A stretch of DNA of 64,000 nt from Confluentibacter sediminis. GTDB lineage: Bacteria > Bacteroidota > Bacteroidia > Flavobacteriales > Flavobacteriaceae. The stretch covers positions 124,001 through 188,000 of the forward strand of contig NZ_QKPO01000011.1 in NCBI RefSeq assembly GCF_003258355.1, read 5' to 3'. The position numbers were made by a program, and so were the translations under genes. The notes beneath the pieces were generated by a model that saw nothing but the letters and a program-made list of their open reading frames with translations, was not told the DNA's origin and made no database searches. Position 1 is the first letter of the stretch. Each line of letters starts with the position of its first letter. Shown piece by piece: positions 8,827-17,237 of this stretch.

Positions 8827-9993
8827 ATGATAATGATAAATAAAAAAAAACTTTCTTTAATTATATTTTGGTTACTAGCACTTAGCCTTTGTTCTGTTTT
8901 ATTTTCATTTTTTATTAGTTCTTTAACTCTTTTTTTTTCTGTTATACTTTCTTTATTTTTGTTTGAAAAGAGAAAATTTTCTAAAAAAAATATTAAACTT
9001 TTTTTAATTATATCTGTTCCGTTTTGGCTTACCTTAGTGTCTCTTTTTTTTTCATATGATGTTCAAAATGCAACTAGTATTCTGGTTAAAAGGCTTCCTA
9101 TCTTGCTGGTTCCATTTGTCGGTATTTTAGTATTTGAATATATACAAAAGAAAGATATTATATCTTTCTTTTGGGCATTATTAATAGGTTTTTCTTTGGT
9201 TAATTTTTATGGACTTGTAAAAGGATTTGTTTTTTATCTAGAAAAAAATAGTTTTTTTGATTCAAAGTATTTGTTTTATATATACCCGGCTCAGCATGTA
9301 TATTTAGCTACCTACATTACATTCACATTAGTTTCTTCCATTTTTTTGTATTCTAAAATCAAGACACAGTTTAAAACAATTTTTATCTTTTTAAACTGTG
9401 TCTTGATTTTAAGTTTTATTTTTTTGTCTTCAAAAATGGCTTTAATAACATTAATATTATCTTTAGTGTTAATTTTTTTTTCCAAATTTAGCATAAGAAA
9501 CACTATTTTTTTTTCCATTATTTTGTTCTTTTTAGTGGTGTTAATGCTCGTAATATTTGATCCATTTTTTGATAGAATTAAAACATTAGCATTAGGTTTA
9601 GATCCACGGGTTATTATATGGGATTGTGTTTTGGAAAAAATACGTATCAACAACTATTTATATTTTATTCCAATCGGAGATTATCAAAAACATCTTGATT
9701 ACTGTTACTATCAAAAGGGATTCAAGTTTTCTTTGGATGGATATAATACTCATAATCAATTTTTAGAAATTTGGTTAACAAATGGTCTTCTAGGTTTAAT
9801 TATATATATGTCAAGTTTATTTTCTTTATTTAAATATTCAATCAATTCCAAAAAAGTGATTATGAGTTACTTTTTAATTATCATTACCTTATTTAATTTT
9901 ACTGAAACTATTTTTCAAAGACAATATGGAATAATGTTTTACTCAATATTAATTACAGTTTTTGTGTTTTCCCCTTTAGAGTCCTCGAAGTAG
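8827..9993 (+). CDS. O-antigen ligase/polymerase family protein (candidate 2)
   Basis: This 388-residue membrane protein has about 10-11 predicted segments. Its C-terminal part contains RVIIWDCVLEKIRINNYLYF, GDYQKHLDYCYYQKGF, then YNTHNQFLEIWLTNGLLGLIIYM. The HNQFLE and following hydrophobic pattern is the classic Wzy_C/WaaL signature, so this is the better ligase/polymerase candidate of the two in the cluster. It is expected to act in the periplasm on undecaprenyl-linked sugar. The gene is monocistronic and divergent from the RmlD-like gene. It carries a perfect 23-bp inverted repeat (9354-9411) within its coding region, which encodes the join between two membrane segments near residues 176-195. 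Confidence 0.83.
   Translation: MIMINKKKLSLIIFWLLALSLCSVLFSFFISSLTLFFSVILSLFLFEKRKFSKKNIKLFLIISVPFWLTLVSLFFSYDVQNATSILVKRLPILLVPFVGILVFEYIQKKDIISFFWALLIGFSLVNFYGLVKGFVFYLEKNSFFDSKYLFYIYPAQHVYLATYITFTLVSSIFLYSKIKTQFKTIFIFLNCVLILSFIFLSSKMALITLILSLVLIFFSKFSIRNTIFFSIILFFLVVLMLVIFDPFFDRIKTLALGLDPRVIIWDCVLEKIRINNYLYFIPIGDYQKHLDYCYYQKGFKFSLDGYNTHNQFLEIWLTNGLLGLIIYMSSLFSLFKYSINSKKVIMSYFLIIITLFNFTETIFQRQYGIMFYSILITVFVFSPLESSK
9354..9411. repeat. Perfect 23-bp inverted repeat inside the wzy-like gene
   Basis: The left arm occupies 9354-9376 and the right arm 9389-9411; every one of the 23 positions pairs, and the loop is 12 bases (9377-9388). The core of the left arm reads TCAAGACACAGTTT. It lies wholly within the coding frame of the gene at 8827-9993. 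A coding sequence under normal constraint should not hold a stem this long by chance. Confidence 0.95.
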
Positions 9994-10014
9994 ATATTTA
10001 CACGATTTCAATAC

Positions 10015-10049
10015 TTAAAGGGCATAAATTTTAGCACTTATCCCTTTAA
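10015..10049. terminator. Possible weak terminator after the wzy-like gene
   Basis: The 8-base arms TTAAAGGG (10015-10022) and CCCTTTAA (10042-10049) flank a 19-base loop, 22 bases after the stop of the wzy-like gene. The long loop and absence of a strong T-run make this a weak candidate. Confidence 0.35.
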
Positions 10050-10106
10050 TAGAATAGATTGTTTTATTTGTTTATATTTGGTTTTCGATTCCTTTTATAT
10101 ACTTAA

Positions 10107-10367
10107 TGTAATCGTCAATCTTTAACTTTTAAATCTTTCTTCAGGGATAAGAATTTTTGCGAAACAGAACTTCAAAAACACCAAGATATTATTGGTAAAT
10201 CTTTCACTTATATTTCTGATTCTTATACAATAACAGTATTAGATTTAGAGTGTAAATCAATCCAAAATCCTGAACATTCTTTTTATATCAGGGTAAAATA
10301 CAGACATAATGGGAATGATACGATTGATTACACGAGTATCGATAACCTTAAAACATACTATCGTTAA
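10107..10367 (+). pseudogene. 3' remnant of an unknown coding sequence
   Basis: An open frame of 86 codons runs from a stop at 10104 to the TAA at 10365, with no ATG, GTG or TTG near its beginning. It has a protein-like composition (for example CETELQKHQDIIGKSFTYI and DSYTITVLDLECKSIQNPEH, ending DYTSIDNLKTYYR). I do not recognise the family. Together with the adjacent decayed transposase this looks like the tail of a gene whose 5' part was lost during rearrangement. It could also be a chance open frame; it is not a functional gene as it stands. Confidence 0.45.
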
Positions 10368-10385
10368 ATATCGTACTCGTATAGT

Positions 10386-10595
10386 TCATTTAGAGCTGTC
10401 CGTCCCTTTGTATGTCCATATCCATTCTAAATCCCCCTTTTCGCTATTTGAAAAACGTGTCTCAATGCCCCAAATAACGTCTTGGTGTTCAAATCCAAAA
10501 TCGGTTATTTGTTTTTGTATCGCTTTCCAATCTGCATGAAATTTTTTAAGGGATTTCTTTTTTGGTTTTTCTACTGTTTCCGTATTAGCTTCCAT
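10386..10595 (-). CDS. Small protein next to the decayed transposase, unknown function
   Basis: A 69-codon frame begins MEANTETVEKPKKKSLKKF and continues WKAIQKQITDFGFEHQDVIW to ETRFSNSEKGDLEWIWTYKG. It is lysine-rich at the N-terminus and has several Trp residues in the second half. It has no signal peptide or membrane segment. It lies immediately downstream of, and on the same strand as, the decayed IS1595-type transposase, so it may be a passenger or an accessory ORF of that element, or another fragment. I do not recognise a domain. Expression is doubtful because the upstream transposase frame is broken. Confidence 0.45.
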   Translation of the reverse strand: MEANTETVEKPKKKSLKKFHADWKAIQKQITDFGFEHQDVIWGIETRFSNSEKGDLEWIWTYKGTDSSK

Positions 10596-10650
10596 ATGCC
10601 ATTGTTTTTATTTGTTGTGGGCTTTGGGCTTTCCAATGCTCCAGTTCTTT

Positions 10651-11515
10651 TTATTGGAATAGTACGTTCTTTAGAAACTTTTCAAGTTCATTTCCCTTCA
10701 AACTCCACTTAAATATAATGGGAGGTACTTTTTGCTAAAACGGACTTAAAGCTTCCCCTAATTCCGTTCTTTACGTCGCTCCAAAAACCCTCAATGGTAT
10801 TGATATGCACTATTCCTTTACTATATTGTTTTAAATGATTTATTACAAGTCTGTCAATGTAAGTTTCGAGTTCCGAATAACTTTTAAACCCATCGGTCAT
10901 AAGTATCGAGTTATCGTTCTTTGCGTTCGCTTTTAGCATGAATAACAGATTACGTTTTGTTAACTTATCAATAAGCTTTGTCTTTACGTTACCTTTTCTT
11001 TGTACCATCCCCACGACCGACACTTTGTTAGTGCCACGTCCTCTTTTTAGGGAGTTAGTAGCCAAGCTTACTTCGTCATCGGGGATATTGTGTTTTGAAC
11101 GTGCCTTGCCCCCAAAATACGATTCGTCTATTTCTATGATGCCGTTCAGTTTCGTTTCGGGCATGAGAATACCGACCCTTACCCTCATACAAGTGTAATA
11201 GGCGGTTTTATAAGTCACATCAATATTACGCTCTGTTTCCTTTGCGGACATACTGCTCTTTGCGTTGAGCATTAGCGTGATTATCTGAAACCATTTAGGC
11301 AATGAAAGTCTGGTTTCCTCGAAAATAGTGCCGACAAGAACCGAAAATGACCTTTTACAGTTTTTGCAAGAATACCGTCCTTGCTCGGTTTTTATCGGTT
11401 TGACCTTATCAGAAGACAAAAAGTGCATCTTACGGTTTTGCCCCACCGTAATTGCTCTAGTAATTTCAAGCATTTTGCCTTCGTTTATCTATCTTTCAAA
11501 GATATTCTATTCCAT
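10651..11515 (-). pseudogene. Decayed IS1595-family (ISXO2-like) transposase
   Basis: The longest open part (10709-11473) carries the ISXO2-like DDE domain: GIIEIDESYFGGKARSKH supplies the first Asp region, ILMTDGFKSYSEL the second, and HINTIEGFWSDVKNGIRGSF the final Asn/Glu region. A zinc-ribbon half (YSCKNCKRSF) precedes it. The N-terminus is damaged: in a shifted frame the sequence reads CLKLLEQLRWGKTVRCTFC, the expected first zinc-ribbon half, so an extra A near 11470 and a compensating base loss near 11425 have moved about 15 codons out of frame, and a TAG interrupts further upstream. At the 3' end the expected KYLPLYL and VEFE pieces lie in two different frames. The protein is therefore almost certainly inactive. 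Possible end sequences share a CCCTTT core (near 10410 and 11518), but no convincing terminal repeats or target duplication could be established. Confidence 0.85.
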
Positions 11516-11820
11516 AAAAGGGAGACGTGCTTAAATTTTTTATTCATTATGTTCTGTATTCCTATAATTATGGTGTTTTTTACAGAATCTTTATTGTGGT
11601 GTCAGCATGGCTTGTTCTTGTTTATAATGTTATATTGCTTATAAATAAAGTGTGTTTTAGCGAAACAAAAGCATTAACTAGTTTTATTTAGCAAATAAAA
11701 ATTGGCGGAATAAAATAATACTTTTCATTAACTTTTCAGATATTTGCTTTAATAATCAAAACGAGAAGCTTTTAATTAAAAGTTGAAAAAAGCTTTATGA
11801 TAAATGGAATATAGACAAAA
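11474..11820. other. Non-coding gap between decayed transposase and sugar transferase
   Basis: The first 40 bases hold the broken 5' end of the transposase. The remaining 300 bases are AT-rich, with no convincing gene on either strand and no clear TAnnTTTG promoter box. The promoter of the following sugar transferase should lie here but could not be placed. Confidence 0.6.
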
Positions 11821-13173
11821 TTGAATACAATTAAAAAAGAACGAAATTCAGATTATATTAAGCCAATTTCCTATTTAATAGATTTGGGGGTTATAAATGG
11901 CTCTATTTTTTTATTTGAAACGTTTATTACAGACACCTATTTGTTTAGTATTTATATTTCTTTTTTATGGATAATTATCTCTTTTAAAAATAATTTTTAT
12001 GATGTACAAAGGTATACACGAGTTCTTCAAATTGTTACATTAATATTAGTTCAGTTTGTATTTTACGGCTTAATTCTGTATGCATTTATAGGGTTCTTTA
12101 AACAGCCTTACATTAGCAGGCTCGCTTTAGGAAATTATTTTTTATTCGTTCTCGCTGTTATTTCATTTCTAAAATTTCTATTATATTTTGTATTAAATAA
12201 ATATAGGTCAAAACAATTAGGTAATTATAGAAATGTGGTCGTTATTGGAAACACTGAAAAGACAAGGCAACTGATATATATATTTAATAAAAAGCTTGAT
12301 TATGGGTATAAGTTTAAAAAACAATTTACCTTGGAAGAGGAGGACTTTTCTTTGCAAAAATGCTTTAAGTTTATTATTGAAAATGATATTGATGAAATTT
12401 ATACTTCTGTTGCTGAACTATCCAATAAACAAATTAACAGAATCATAGATTTTGCAGACAATAATCTAAAGGAACTAAAGTTTATTCCTGATAATAAAGA
12501 TATATATTCAAAAAAGCTTAAATATGAATATTATGATTATATCCCTATATTATCACTTCGCAGAATTCCCATTCAAGAGCCAGTAAATAAGGCGGTTAAA
12601 AGAATTTTTGATATTCTAATTTCTTTATTTATAGTCGTTTTTATTCTTTCATGGCTTATACCTATTTTAGGGCTCTTAATTGTTATTGAAAGCAAAGGGC
12701 CAATATTTTTTAGACAAGACCGCCCTGGAATAAAAGAAAAAGGATTTGGATGTTATAAATTTAGATCCATGGCCATTAATTCGACAACAGAAAAATCAGC
12801 TTCTAGAAATGATGCAAGAGTAACAAGAATAGGTAGGTTTATTCGTAAAACCAGCATAGATGAATTACCTCAATTTTTTAATGTATTATTTGGACACATG
12901 TCTGTTGTCGGTCCCCGGCCACATTTATGGAAACAAAATGAAATGTATGGAACAACCATATCAAAATACATGGTTAGATATTTTGTCAAACCAGGAATAA
13001 CTGGATTAGCACAAATAAAAGGCTATCGAGGAGAGATTGAAACCAAAGAAGATATTATAAATAGAACTAAATATGATATTTTTTATATAGAAAACTGGTC
13101 ATTATTAATGGATTTAAATATTATTATTCAAACAGCAGTAAATATATTTAAAGGCGAAGACAAAGCATATTAA
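11821..13173 (+). CDS. Polyprenyl-phosphate hexose-1-phosphate transferase (initiating sugar transferase, WbaP/WcaJ type)
   Basis: This 450-residue protein has five predicted membrane segments: four in the N-terminal part, a soluble Rossmann-like middle domain (VVVIGNTEKTRQLIYI near residue 140), then the re-entrant helix and catalytic domain from about residue 258 (KRIFDILISLFIVVF). The catalytic part has GPIFFRQDRPG, CYKFRSM, TSIDELPQFFNVLFG, MSVVGPRPHL and KPGITGLAQ, all standard for bacterial sugar transferases. It loads the first sugar phosphate onto undecaprenyl phosphate and so starts the polysaccharide. The start is a TTG; no upstream ATG is in frame. It is followed 27 bases later by the UDP-glucuronate decarboxylase, with which it probably forms an operon. 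Confidence 0.92.
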   Translation: MNTIKKERNSDYIKPISYLIDLGVINGSIFLFETFITDTYLFSIYISFLWIIISFKNNFYDVQRYTRVLQIVTLILVQFVFYGLILYAFIGFFKQPYISRLALGNYFLFVLAVISFLKFLLYFVLNKYRSKQLGNYRNVVVIGNTEKTRQLIYIFNKKLDYGYKFKKQFTLEEEDFSLQKCFKFIIENDIDEIYTSVAELSNKQINRIIDFADNNLKELKFIPDNKDIYSKKLKYEYYDYIPILSLRRIPIQEPVNKAVKRIFDILISLFIVVFILSWLIPILGLLIVIESKGPIFFRQDRPGIKEKGFGCYKFRSMAINSTTEKSASRNDARVTRIGRFIRKTSIDELPQFFNVLFGHMSVVGPRPHLWKQNEMYGTTISKYMVRYFVKPGITGLAQIKGYRGEIETKEDIINRTKYDIFYIENWSLLMDLNIIIQTAVNIFKGEDKAY

Positions 13174-13200
13174 TTTAAACATAAACAAACACAACACGAT

Positions 13201-14187
13201 ATGAAAAAAGTATTAATCACAGGAGCCGCTGGCTTTTTAGGCTCACATTTATGTGATCGCTTCATTAAAGAAGGGTATTATGTCATAGGGATGGATAACT
13301 TTATTACAGGCGATAAAAAAAATATTGATCATTTATCAAACAATCCAAATTTTGAGTTTATTAATCACGATGTCACGGAGTTTGTTGAAATAAAAGGGGA
13401 TTTAGATTATATCTTACATTTTGCATCACCAGCGAGCCCAATAGACTATTTAAAAATTCCTATTCAAACATTAAAAGTAGGCTCTTTGGGAACTCATAAT
13501 CTTTTAGGTTTAGCCAAAGCAAAAAAGGCCAGAATATTAATCGCTTCAACCTCTGAAATATATGGAGACCCTTTAGTACATCCACAAACCGAAGATTATT
13601 ATGGAAATGTAAATACCATTGGACCTAGAGGCGTATACGATGAAGCGAAGCGTTTTCAAGAATCTATAACTATGGCCTACCATACATTCCACGGTGTTGA
13701 GACCCGCATCGTTCGGATTTTTAATACCTATGGTCCAAGAATGAGACTGAACGACGGACGTGTTATTCCTGCGTTTATGGGACAAGCTTTAAGAGGTGAA
13801 GATTTAACTGTTTTTGGAGATGGTTCACAAACGCGTTCTTTTTGTTATGTAGATGACGAAGTTGAAGGTATTTATAGACTGTTATTAAGCGATTATGCAT
13901 ATCCAGTAAATATTGGAAACCCGAATGAAATCACTATTAGTGATTTTGCTGAAGAAATCATTAAACTAACGGGAACTAAACAAAAAGTTATTTATAAAGA
14001 TTTACCAGTAAACGACCCCATGCAAAGACAACCAGATATTAGTCTGGCAAAAAAACTGTTAGGTTGGGAGCCTAAAGTGGATAGAGCAGAAGGTATGAAA
14101 ATTACCTATGATTATTTTAAAAGTTTAACAGAAGAAGAACTTTATAAAAGTGAACATAAAGATTTTACTAACTATACAACCAAATAG
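13201..14187 (+). CDS. UDP-glucuronate decarboxylase (UDP-xylose synthase)
   Basis: This 328-residue extended short-chain dehydrogenase begins [20 protein letters not shown], binds NAD, and has [44 protein letters not shown] (YxxxK) and [10 protein letters not shown]. This order is diagnostic of UXS-type UDP-glucuronate decarboxylases, which convert UDP-glucuronate to UDP-xylose through a 4-keto intermediate. The product would feed a xylose- or arabinose-type sugar into the polysaccharide. It is the last gene of the cluster and is followed by a strong terminator at 14204. A UDP-glucose dehydrogenase supplying UDP-glucuronate is not in the window. Confidence 0.92.
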   Translation: MKKVLITGAAGFLGSHLCDRFIKEGYYVIGMDNFITGDKKNIDHLSNNPNFEFINHDVTEFVEIKGDLDYILHFASPASPIDYLKIPIQTLKVGSLGTHNLLGLAKAKKARILIASTSEIYGDPLVHPQTEDYYGNVNTIGPRGVYDEAKRFQESITMAYHTFHGVETRIVRIFNTYGPRMRLNDGRVIPAFMGQALRGEDLTVFGDGSQTRSFCYVDDEVEGIYRLLLSDYAYPVNIGNPNEITISDFAEEIIKLTGTKQKVIYKDLPVNDPMQRQPDISLAKKLLGWEPKVDRAEGMKITYDYFKSLTEEELYKSEHKDFTNYTTK

Positions 14188-14203
14188 TTTATAAAAAACG
14201 AAG

Positions 14204-14236
14204 GCGGATAATAATCATTAAATTATCCGCTTTTTG
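14204..14236 (+). terminator. Rho-independent terminator of the polysaccharide locus
   Basis: Perfect 9-bp stem GCGGATAAT / ATTATCCGC (14204-14212 and 14222-14230) with a 9-base loop, followed by TTTTTG. It lies 17 bases after the UDP-glucuronate decarboxylase stop. Confidence 0.9.
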
Positions 14237-14669
14237 TTTTAACTTTTTTATTTGAAAGTTCTTCTATAATTCAATAATCTTTTATTTTAAAAGTATCAAT
14301 TGGAGTTGTTTAATAATGACTTTCTTCATTTTTTCCCTGTTTTCAACAGCGGTTTTGTAATATAATAAAACGTTAATCTGGCTATTTTTTTACAAAGCAC
14401 ACCAACTTCACCCAAATCATATCAAATAAAGAGATGTCTTTATTATATAAAGATGTATAACCCTCCGACTTTCTTCCCCAATGGGCAAAACGGTATTATT
14501 TTAATCAAGAATTTCAACAAGTAAATCCTCATTCAGCCTTACCATTTTCATTAATTCAGGAATTCTTAGTTATTTTTTCCGACCCTATTTTATCATCTTC
14601 TAAATTTTAAAGAAAGATCAACCGAATTCAAGCTGAAAGTAATTTTTGTAAAGTAAATAAAAAATATTC

Positions 14670-14698
14670 TTGAATTCGTCTCATTAATTTTATTTTTG
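14670..14698 (+). promoter_or_regulatory. Bacteroidota-type promoter of purD
   Basis: TTG at 14670-14672 (-33 box) and TATTTTTG at 14691-14698 (-7 box, TAnnTTTG) are separated by 18 bases, matching the flavobacterial sigma-A consensus. The leader to the purD ATG would be about 80 bases. Confidence 0.65.
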
Positions 14699-14743
14699 CA
14701 CTTGAAAACTCGCTTTTAATGCGGCGTGTTAAAAACATTAATT

Positions 14744-14772
14744 TGTCATTCCCATGTAGATGGGCATCTAAG
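14744..14772. repeat. Small REP-like palindrome in the purD leader
   Basis: GTCATTCCCATGTAGATGGG contains the inverted repeat CCCAT/ATGGG with a 4-base loop and the GTCATTCC entry common to REP-like repeats of this group. Compare the elements near 40.1, 42.9 and 55.5 kb. Confidence 0.5.
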
Positions 14773-14783
14773 AAACACACATC

Positions 14784-16055
14784 ATGAATATTTTAATTCT
14801 CGGTTCTGGCGGAAGGGAACATACGTTCGCTTGGAAAATTGCTCAAAGTCCATTATGTAAACAATTATTTGTAGCACCAGGTAATTCTGGAACAGCAGAC
14901 ATTGCAACTAATGTAAATATTGGAGTAACCGATTTTGATGCCATAAAGGAACTGGTTTTAAATGAAGCAATTAACATGGTTGTTGTGGGACCAGAGGATC
15001 CATTGGTACATGGCGTTCACGACTTCTTTTTAAATGACGATGCTATTAAACACATCGCTGTTATTGGTCCACAAAAAGCTGCTGCACAATTAGAAGGCAG
15101 TAAAGAATTTGCTAAAGAGTTTTTATTTAGACATAACATTCCAACGGCAGCTTATGAAAGTTTCACTAAAGAGACTGTTGAAAAAGGGTATGCCTTTTTA
15201 GAAACCTTGAATCCACCATACGTTTTAAAAGCAGATGGATTAGCAGCAGGAAAAGGGGTGGTTATTTTAAATGATTTAAATGAAGCCAAAGCTGAGTTAA
15301 AAAGCATGTTGGTAGATTCTAAATTCGGACAAGCCAGTACCAAAGTCGTGATTGAAGAATTTTTAGATGGTATTGAATTAAGTTGTTTTGTATTGACTGA
15401 TGGTGAAAACTACAAAATATTACCAACAGCTAAAGATTATAAACGAATTGGTGAAGGGGATACCGGATTAAATACAGGAGGTATGGGAGCCGTCTCTCCA
15501 GTACCATTTGCAACAGATGATTTTTTGAATAAAATTGAAGAGCGCATAGTAAAACCGACCATAAGCGGTTTTAAGAAAGATAATTTGCCGTATGTGGGTT
15601 TTGTATTTATAGGATTAATAAAGGCGGGAGACGATCCGAAAGTAATCGAATATAACGTGCGTATGGGGGATCCAGAAACCGAGGTGGTGTTGCCAAGATT
15701 AAAAAGCGATTTTGTTGAAATTCTACAAGCTATGGCAAACGGAACTTTAGATAAAATTGATATTGACATCGATGAGCGTGCAGCAACAACCATTATGTTA
15801 GTATCTGGTGGTTATCCTGAATATTATGAAAAAGGCAAAGAAATTACAGGAATCAATAATATTGAAGATTCTATAGCTTTTCATGCTGGAGCACAGTTAA
15901 AAGATGATAAAGTGGTGACGTCTGGAGGTCGTGTTATGGCCATAACGTCCTATGGAAATACATACCAAGAAGCCATAAAAAAATCTTATCAAAATATAGA
16001 AAAACTACATTTTGATAAGATGTATTATCGTAAGGATATAGGTTTCGACTTATAA
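14784..16055 (+). CDS. purD: Phosphoribosylamine--glycine ligase
   Basis: This 423-residue ATP-grasp enzyme begins NILILGSGGREHTFAWKI, has VVGPEDPLVHGVHDFF, the ATP-grasp lid KADGLAAGKGVVIL, EEFLDGIELSCFVLTDG, and the catalytic TGGMGAVSPVPF and RMGDPETEVVLPRL. Length and order are normal for PurD. It joins glycine to 5-phosphoribosylamine in the second step of purine synthesis, in the cytoplasm. The gene stands alone with its own promoter. Its 3' end overlaps the converging DUF6341 gene by 6 bases. Confidence 0.97.
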   Translation: MNILILGSGGREHTFAWKIAQSPLCKQLFVAPGNSGTADIATNVNIGVTDFDAIKELVLNEAINMVVVGPEDPLVHGVHDFFLNDDAIKHIAVIGPQKAAAQLEGSKEFAKEFLFRHNIPTAAYESFTKETVEKGYAFLETLNPPYVLKADGLAAGKGVVILNDLNEAKAELKSMLVDSKFGQASTKVVIEEFLDGIELSCFVLTDGENYKILPTAKDYKRIGEGDTGLNTGGMGAVSPVPFATDDFLNKIEERIVKPTISGFKKDNLPYVGFVFIGLIKAGDDPKVIEYNVRMGDPETEVVLPRLKSDFVEILQAMANGTLDKIDIDIDERAATTIMLVSGGYPEYYEKGKEITGINNIEDSIAFHAGAQLKDDKVVTSGGRVMAITSYGNTYQEAIKKSYQNIEKLHFDKMYYRKDIGFDL

Positions 16056-16274
16056 GTAAGAGTGTGCAGAAACGCTTTTATCTTCTTCGTTGTTGTCGTT
16101 ATATTTTTTTAATTGCAACATCCAGTATACCATAGCAATAAAGCCAATGGCCATGAAAATCCAAGATATTGTGTTTGCTAAAAACCAGTTTTTCACATCA
16201 AGTCGTAAAAAATCGAATGGGGCAAAAAGCACATTAACAAATAAATCCTGTATAGCGTAAAAGAAATCTTTCAT
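16050..16274 (-). CDS. DUF6341-type small membrane protein
   Basis: From the ATG at 16274 the protein is 74 residues: MKDFFYAIQDLFVNVLFAPF, then FLRLDVKNWFLANTISWIF and a hydrophobic segment (MAIGFIAMVYWMLQL) before an acidic, charged tail. Upstream in-frame codons (to 16304) include another ATG but the conserved MKDFFYAIQ start argues for 16274. It resembles a small single-pass protein widespread in flavobacteria and found beside upp and a multi-spanning DUF6427 protein, as here. Function is unknown. It converges on purD with a 6-base overlap. Confidence 0.75.
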   Translation of the reverse strand: MKDFFYAIQDLFVNVLFAPFDFLRLDVKNWFLANTISWIFMAIGFIAMVYWMLQLKKYNDNNEEDKSVSAHSYL

Positions 16275-16313
16275 AGTTAGTATATTTACAAAGCAAAAAT
16301 ACAAAAACGGTTA

Positions 16314-17237
16314 ATGATAACAAGCATTTTTAAAAAATCTAAACCAATAAATTTTATTATTGTTTTTTTTATTACGCTTCTAGCTTTTGTAACGGCTAAA
16401 TTAAAGTTAGTAATTGAACCAGTAAATGCGGGTTATATTTTTAAGCAAATAGCGTTGTTCTTGTTTTGCTATGGTTCTGTGTTATTGATTAATTTTATTG
16501 TTAGTAAGCATAGTTTAACAAAAAAAAACAGTTATGAAATTCTGCTTTTTAGTTTGTTTTTGTTGGTAATACCCCAAACCACCGCAGATCCAAATATTAT
16601 TTTTTCAAACTTTTTTATATTACTTAGTTTTAGAAGAGTCATAAGCTTACGCTCCATGATTACTCCAGAAAAAAAAATATTTGATTCTGCCTTATGGATA
16701 GCTATTGCAGCTCTATTTTACTTTTGGGCTATTTTGTTTTTTATTATAATATTTGCAGCGCTACTTTTATATTCTGATAATAAATTCAAGCACTGGCTCA
16801 TTCCTTTTTTTGGTATGGCAACCGTTTTTGTCATAGCAATAAGTATTTCAATAATTTATAATAATAATTTTTTAGGTGTTTTTAAAAGCTTGCCAGAAGT
16901 TAGTTATGATTTTAGCAAATACAATACACCTCAGTTTATAATAGCCATTACCATGTTATTATCTTTCGGTGTCTGGTCTTCTTTATTTTATATAAGAAGT
17001 ATTAAAAGCAAGAAAAAAGCATTTAGACCTGCATTTAAAATAGTATTTCTAGCAATTGTTGTCGGCTTTATTGCCGTTATTTTAGCTCCTAATAAAGATG
17101 GGAGTGAGTTTTTATTTATGTTTGCGCCTCTAGCAATAATCATCACTAATTATATAGAAACCATTCAAGATAAATGGTTTAGAGAACTGTTTTTGCTTAC
17201 ATTAATTATAACCCCTTTTGTGATATTATTTCTGTAG
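16314..17237 (+). CDS. DUF6427-type polytopic membrane protein
   Basis: This 307-residue protein has 8-10 predicted membrane segments and begins MITSIFKKSKPINFIIVFFI. Conserved-looking cytoplasmic or loop pieces are NFFILLSFRRVISLRSM and SLPEVSYDFSKYNTPQFI. I match it to the flavobacterial DUF6427 family from overall pattern and from its position next to DUF6341 and upp. Function is unknown. It is divergent from the DUF6341 gene (39 bases between starts, so the promoters overlap) and its last 12 bases overlap the converging upp gene. Confidence 0.72.
   Translation: MITSIFKKSKPINFIIVFFITLLAFVTAKLKLVIEPVNAGYIFKQIALFLFCYGSVLLINFIVSKHSLTKKNSYEILLFSLFLLVIPQTTADPNIIFSNFFILLSFRRVISLRSMITPEKKIFDSALWIAIAALFYFWAILFFIIIFAALLLYSDNKFKHWLIPFFGMATVFVIAISISIIYNNNFLGVFKSLPEVSYDFSKYNTPQFIIAITMLLSFGVWSSLFYIRSIKSKKKAFRPAFKIVFLAIVVGFIAVILAPNKDGSEFLFMFAPLAIIITNYIETIQDKWFRELFLLTLIITPFVILFL

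Larger units (their letters stand above)
14237..14783. other. Long gap between the polysaccharide locus and purD
   Basis: After the terminator there are about 450 bases with no gene I can support on either strand, low GC and scattered stops. The last 100 bases carry a likely promoter (14670-14698) and a short palindromic repeat (14744-14772) in the leader of purD. No RNA gene was recognised. Confidence 0.55.

Noticed and set aside
11328-11644. Plus-strand frames over the transposase 5' end
   Set aside because: They are antisense shadows of the decayed transposase, with hydrophobic random-looking translation and no start context.
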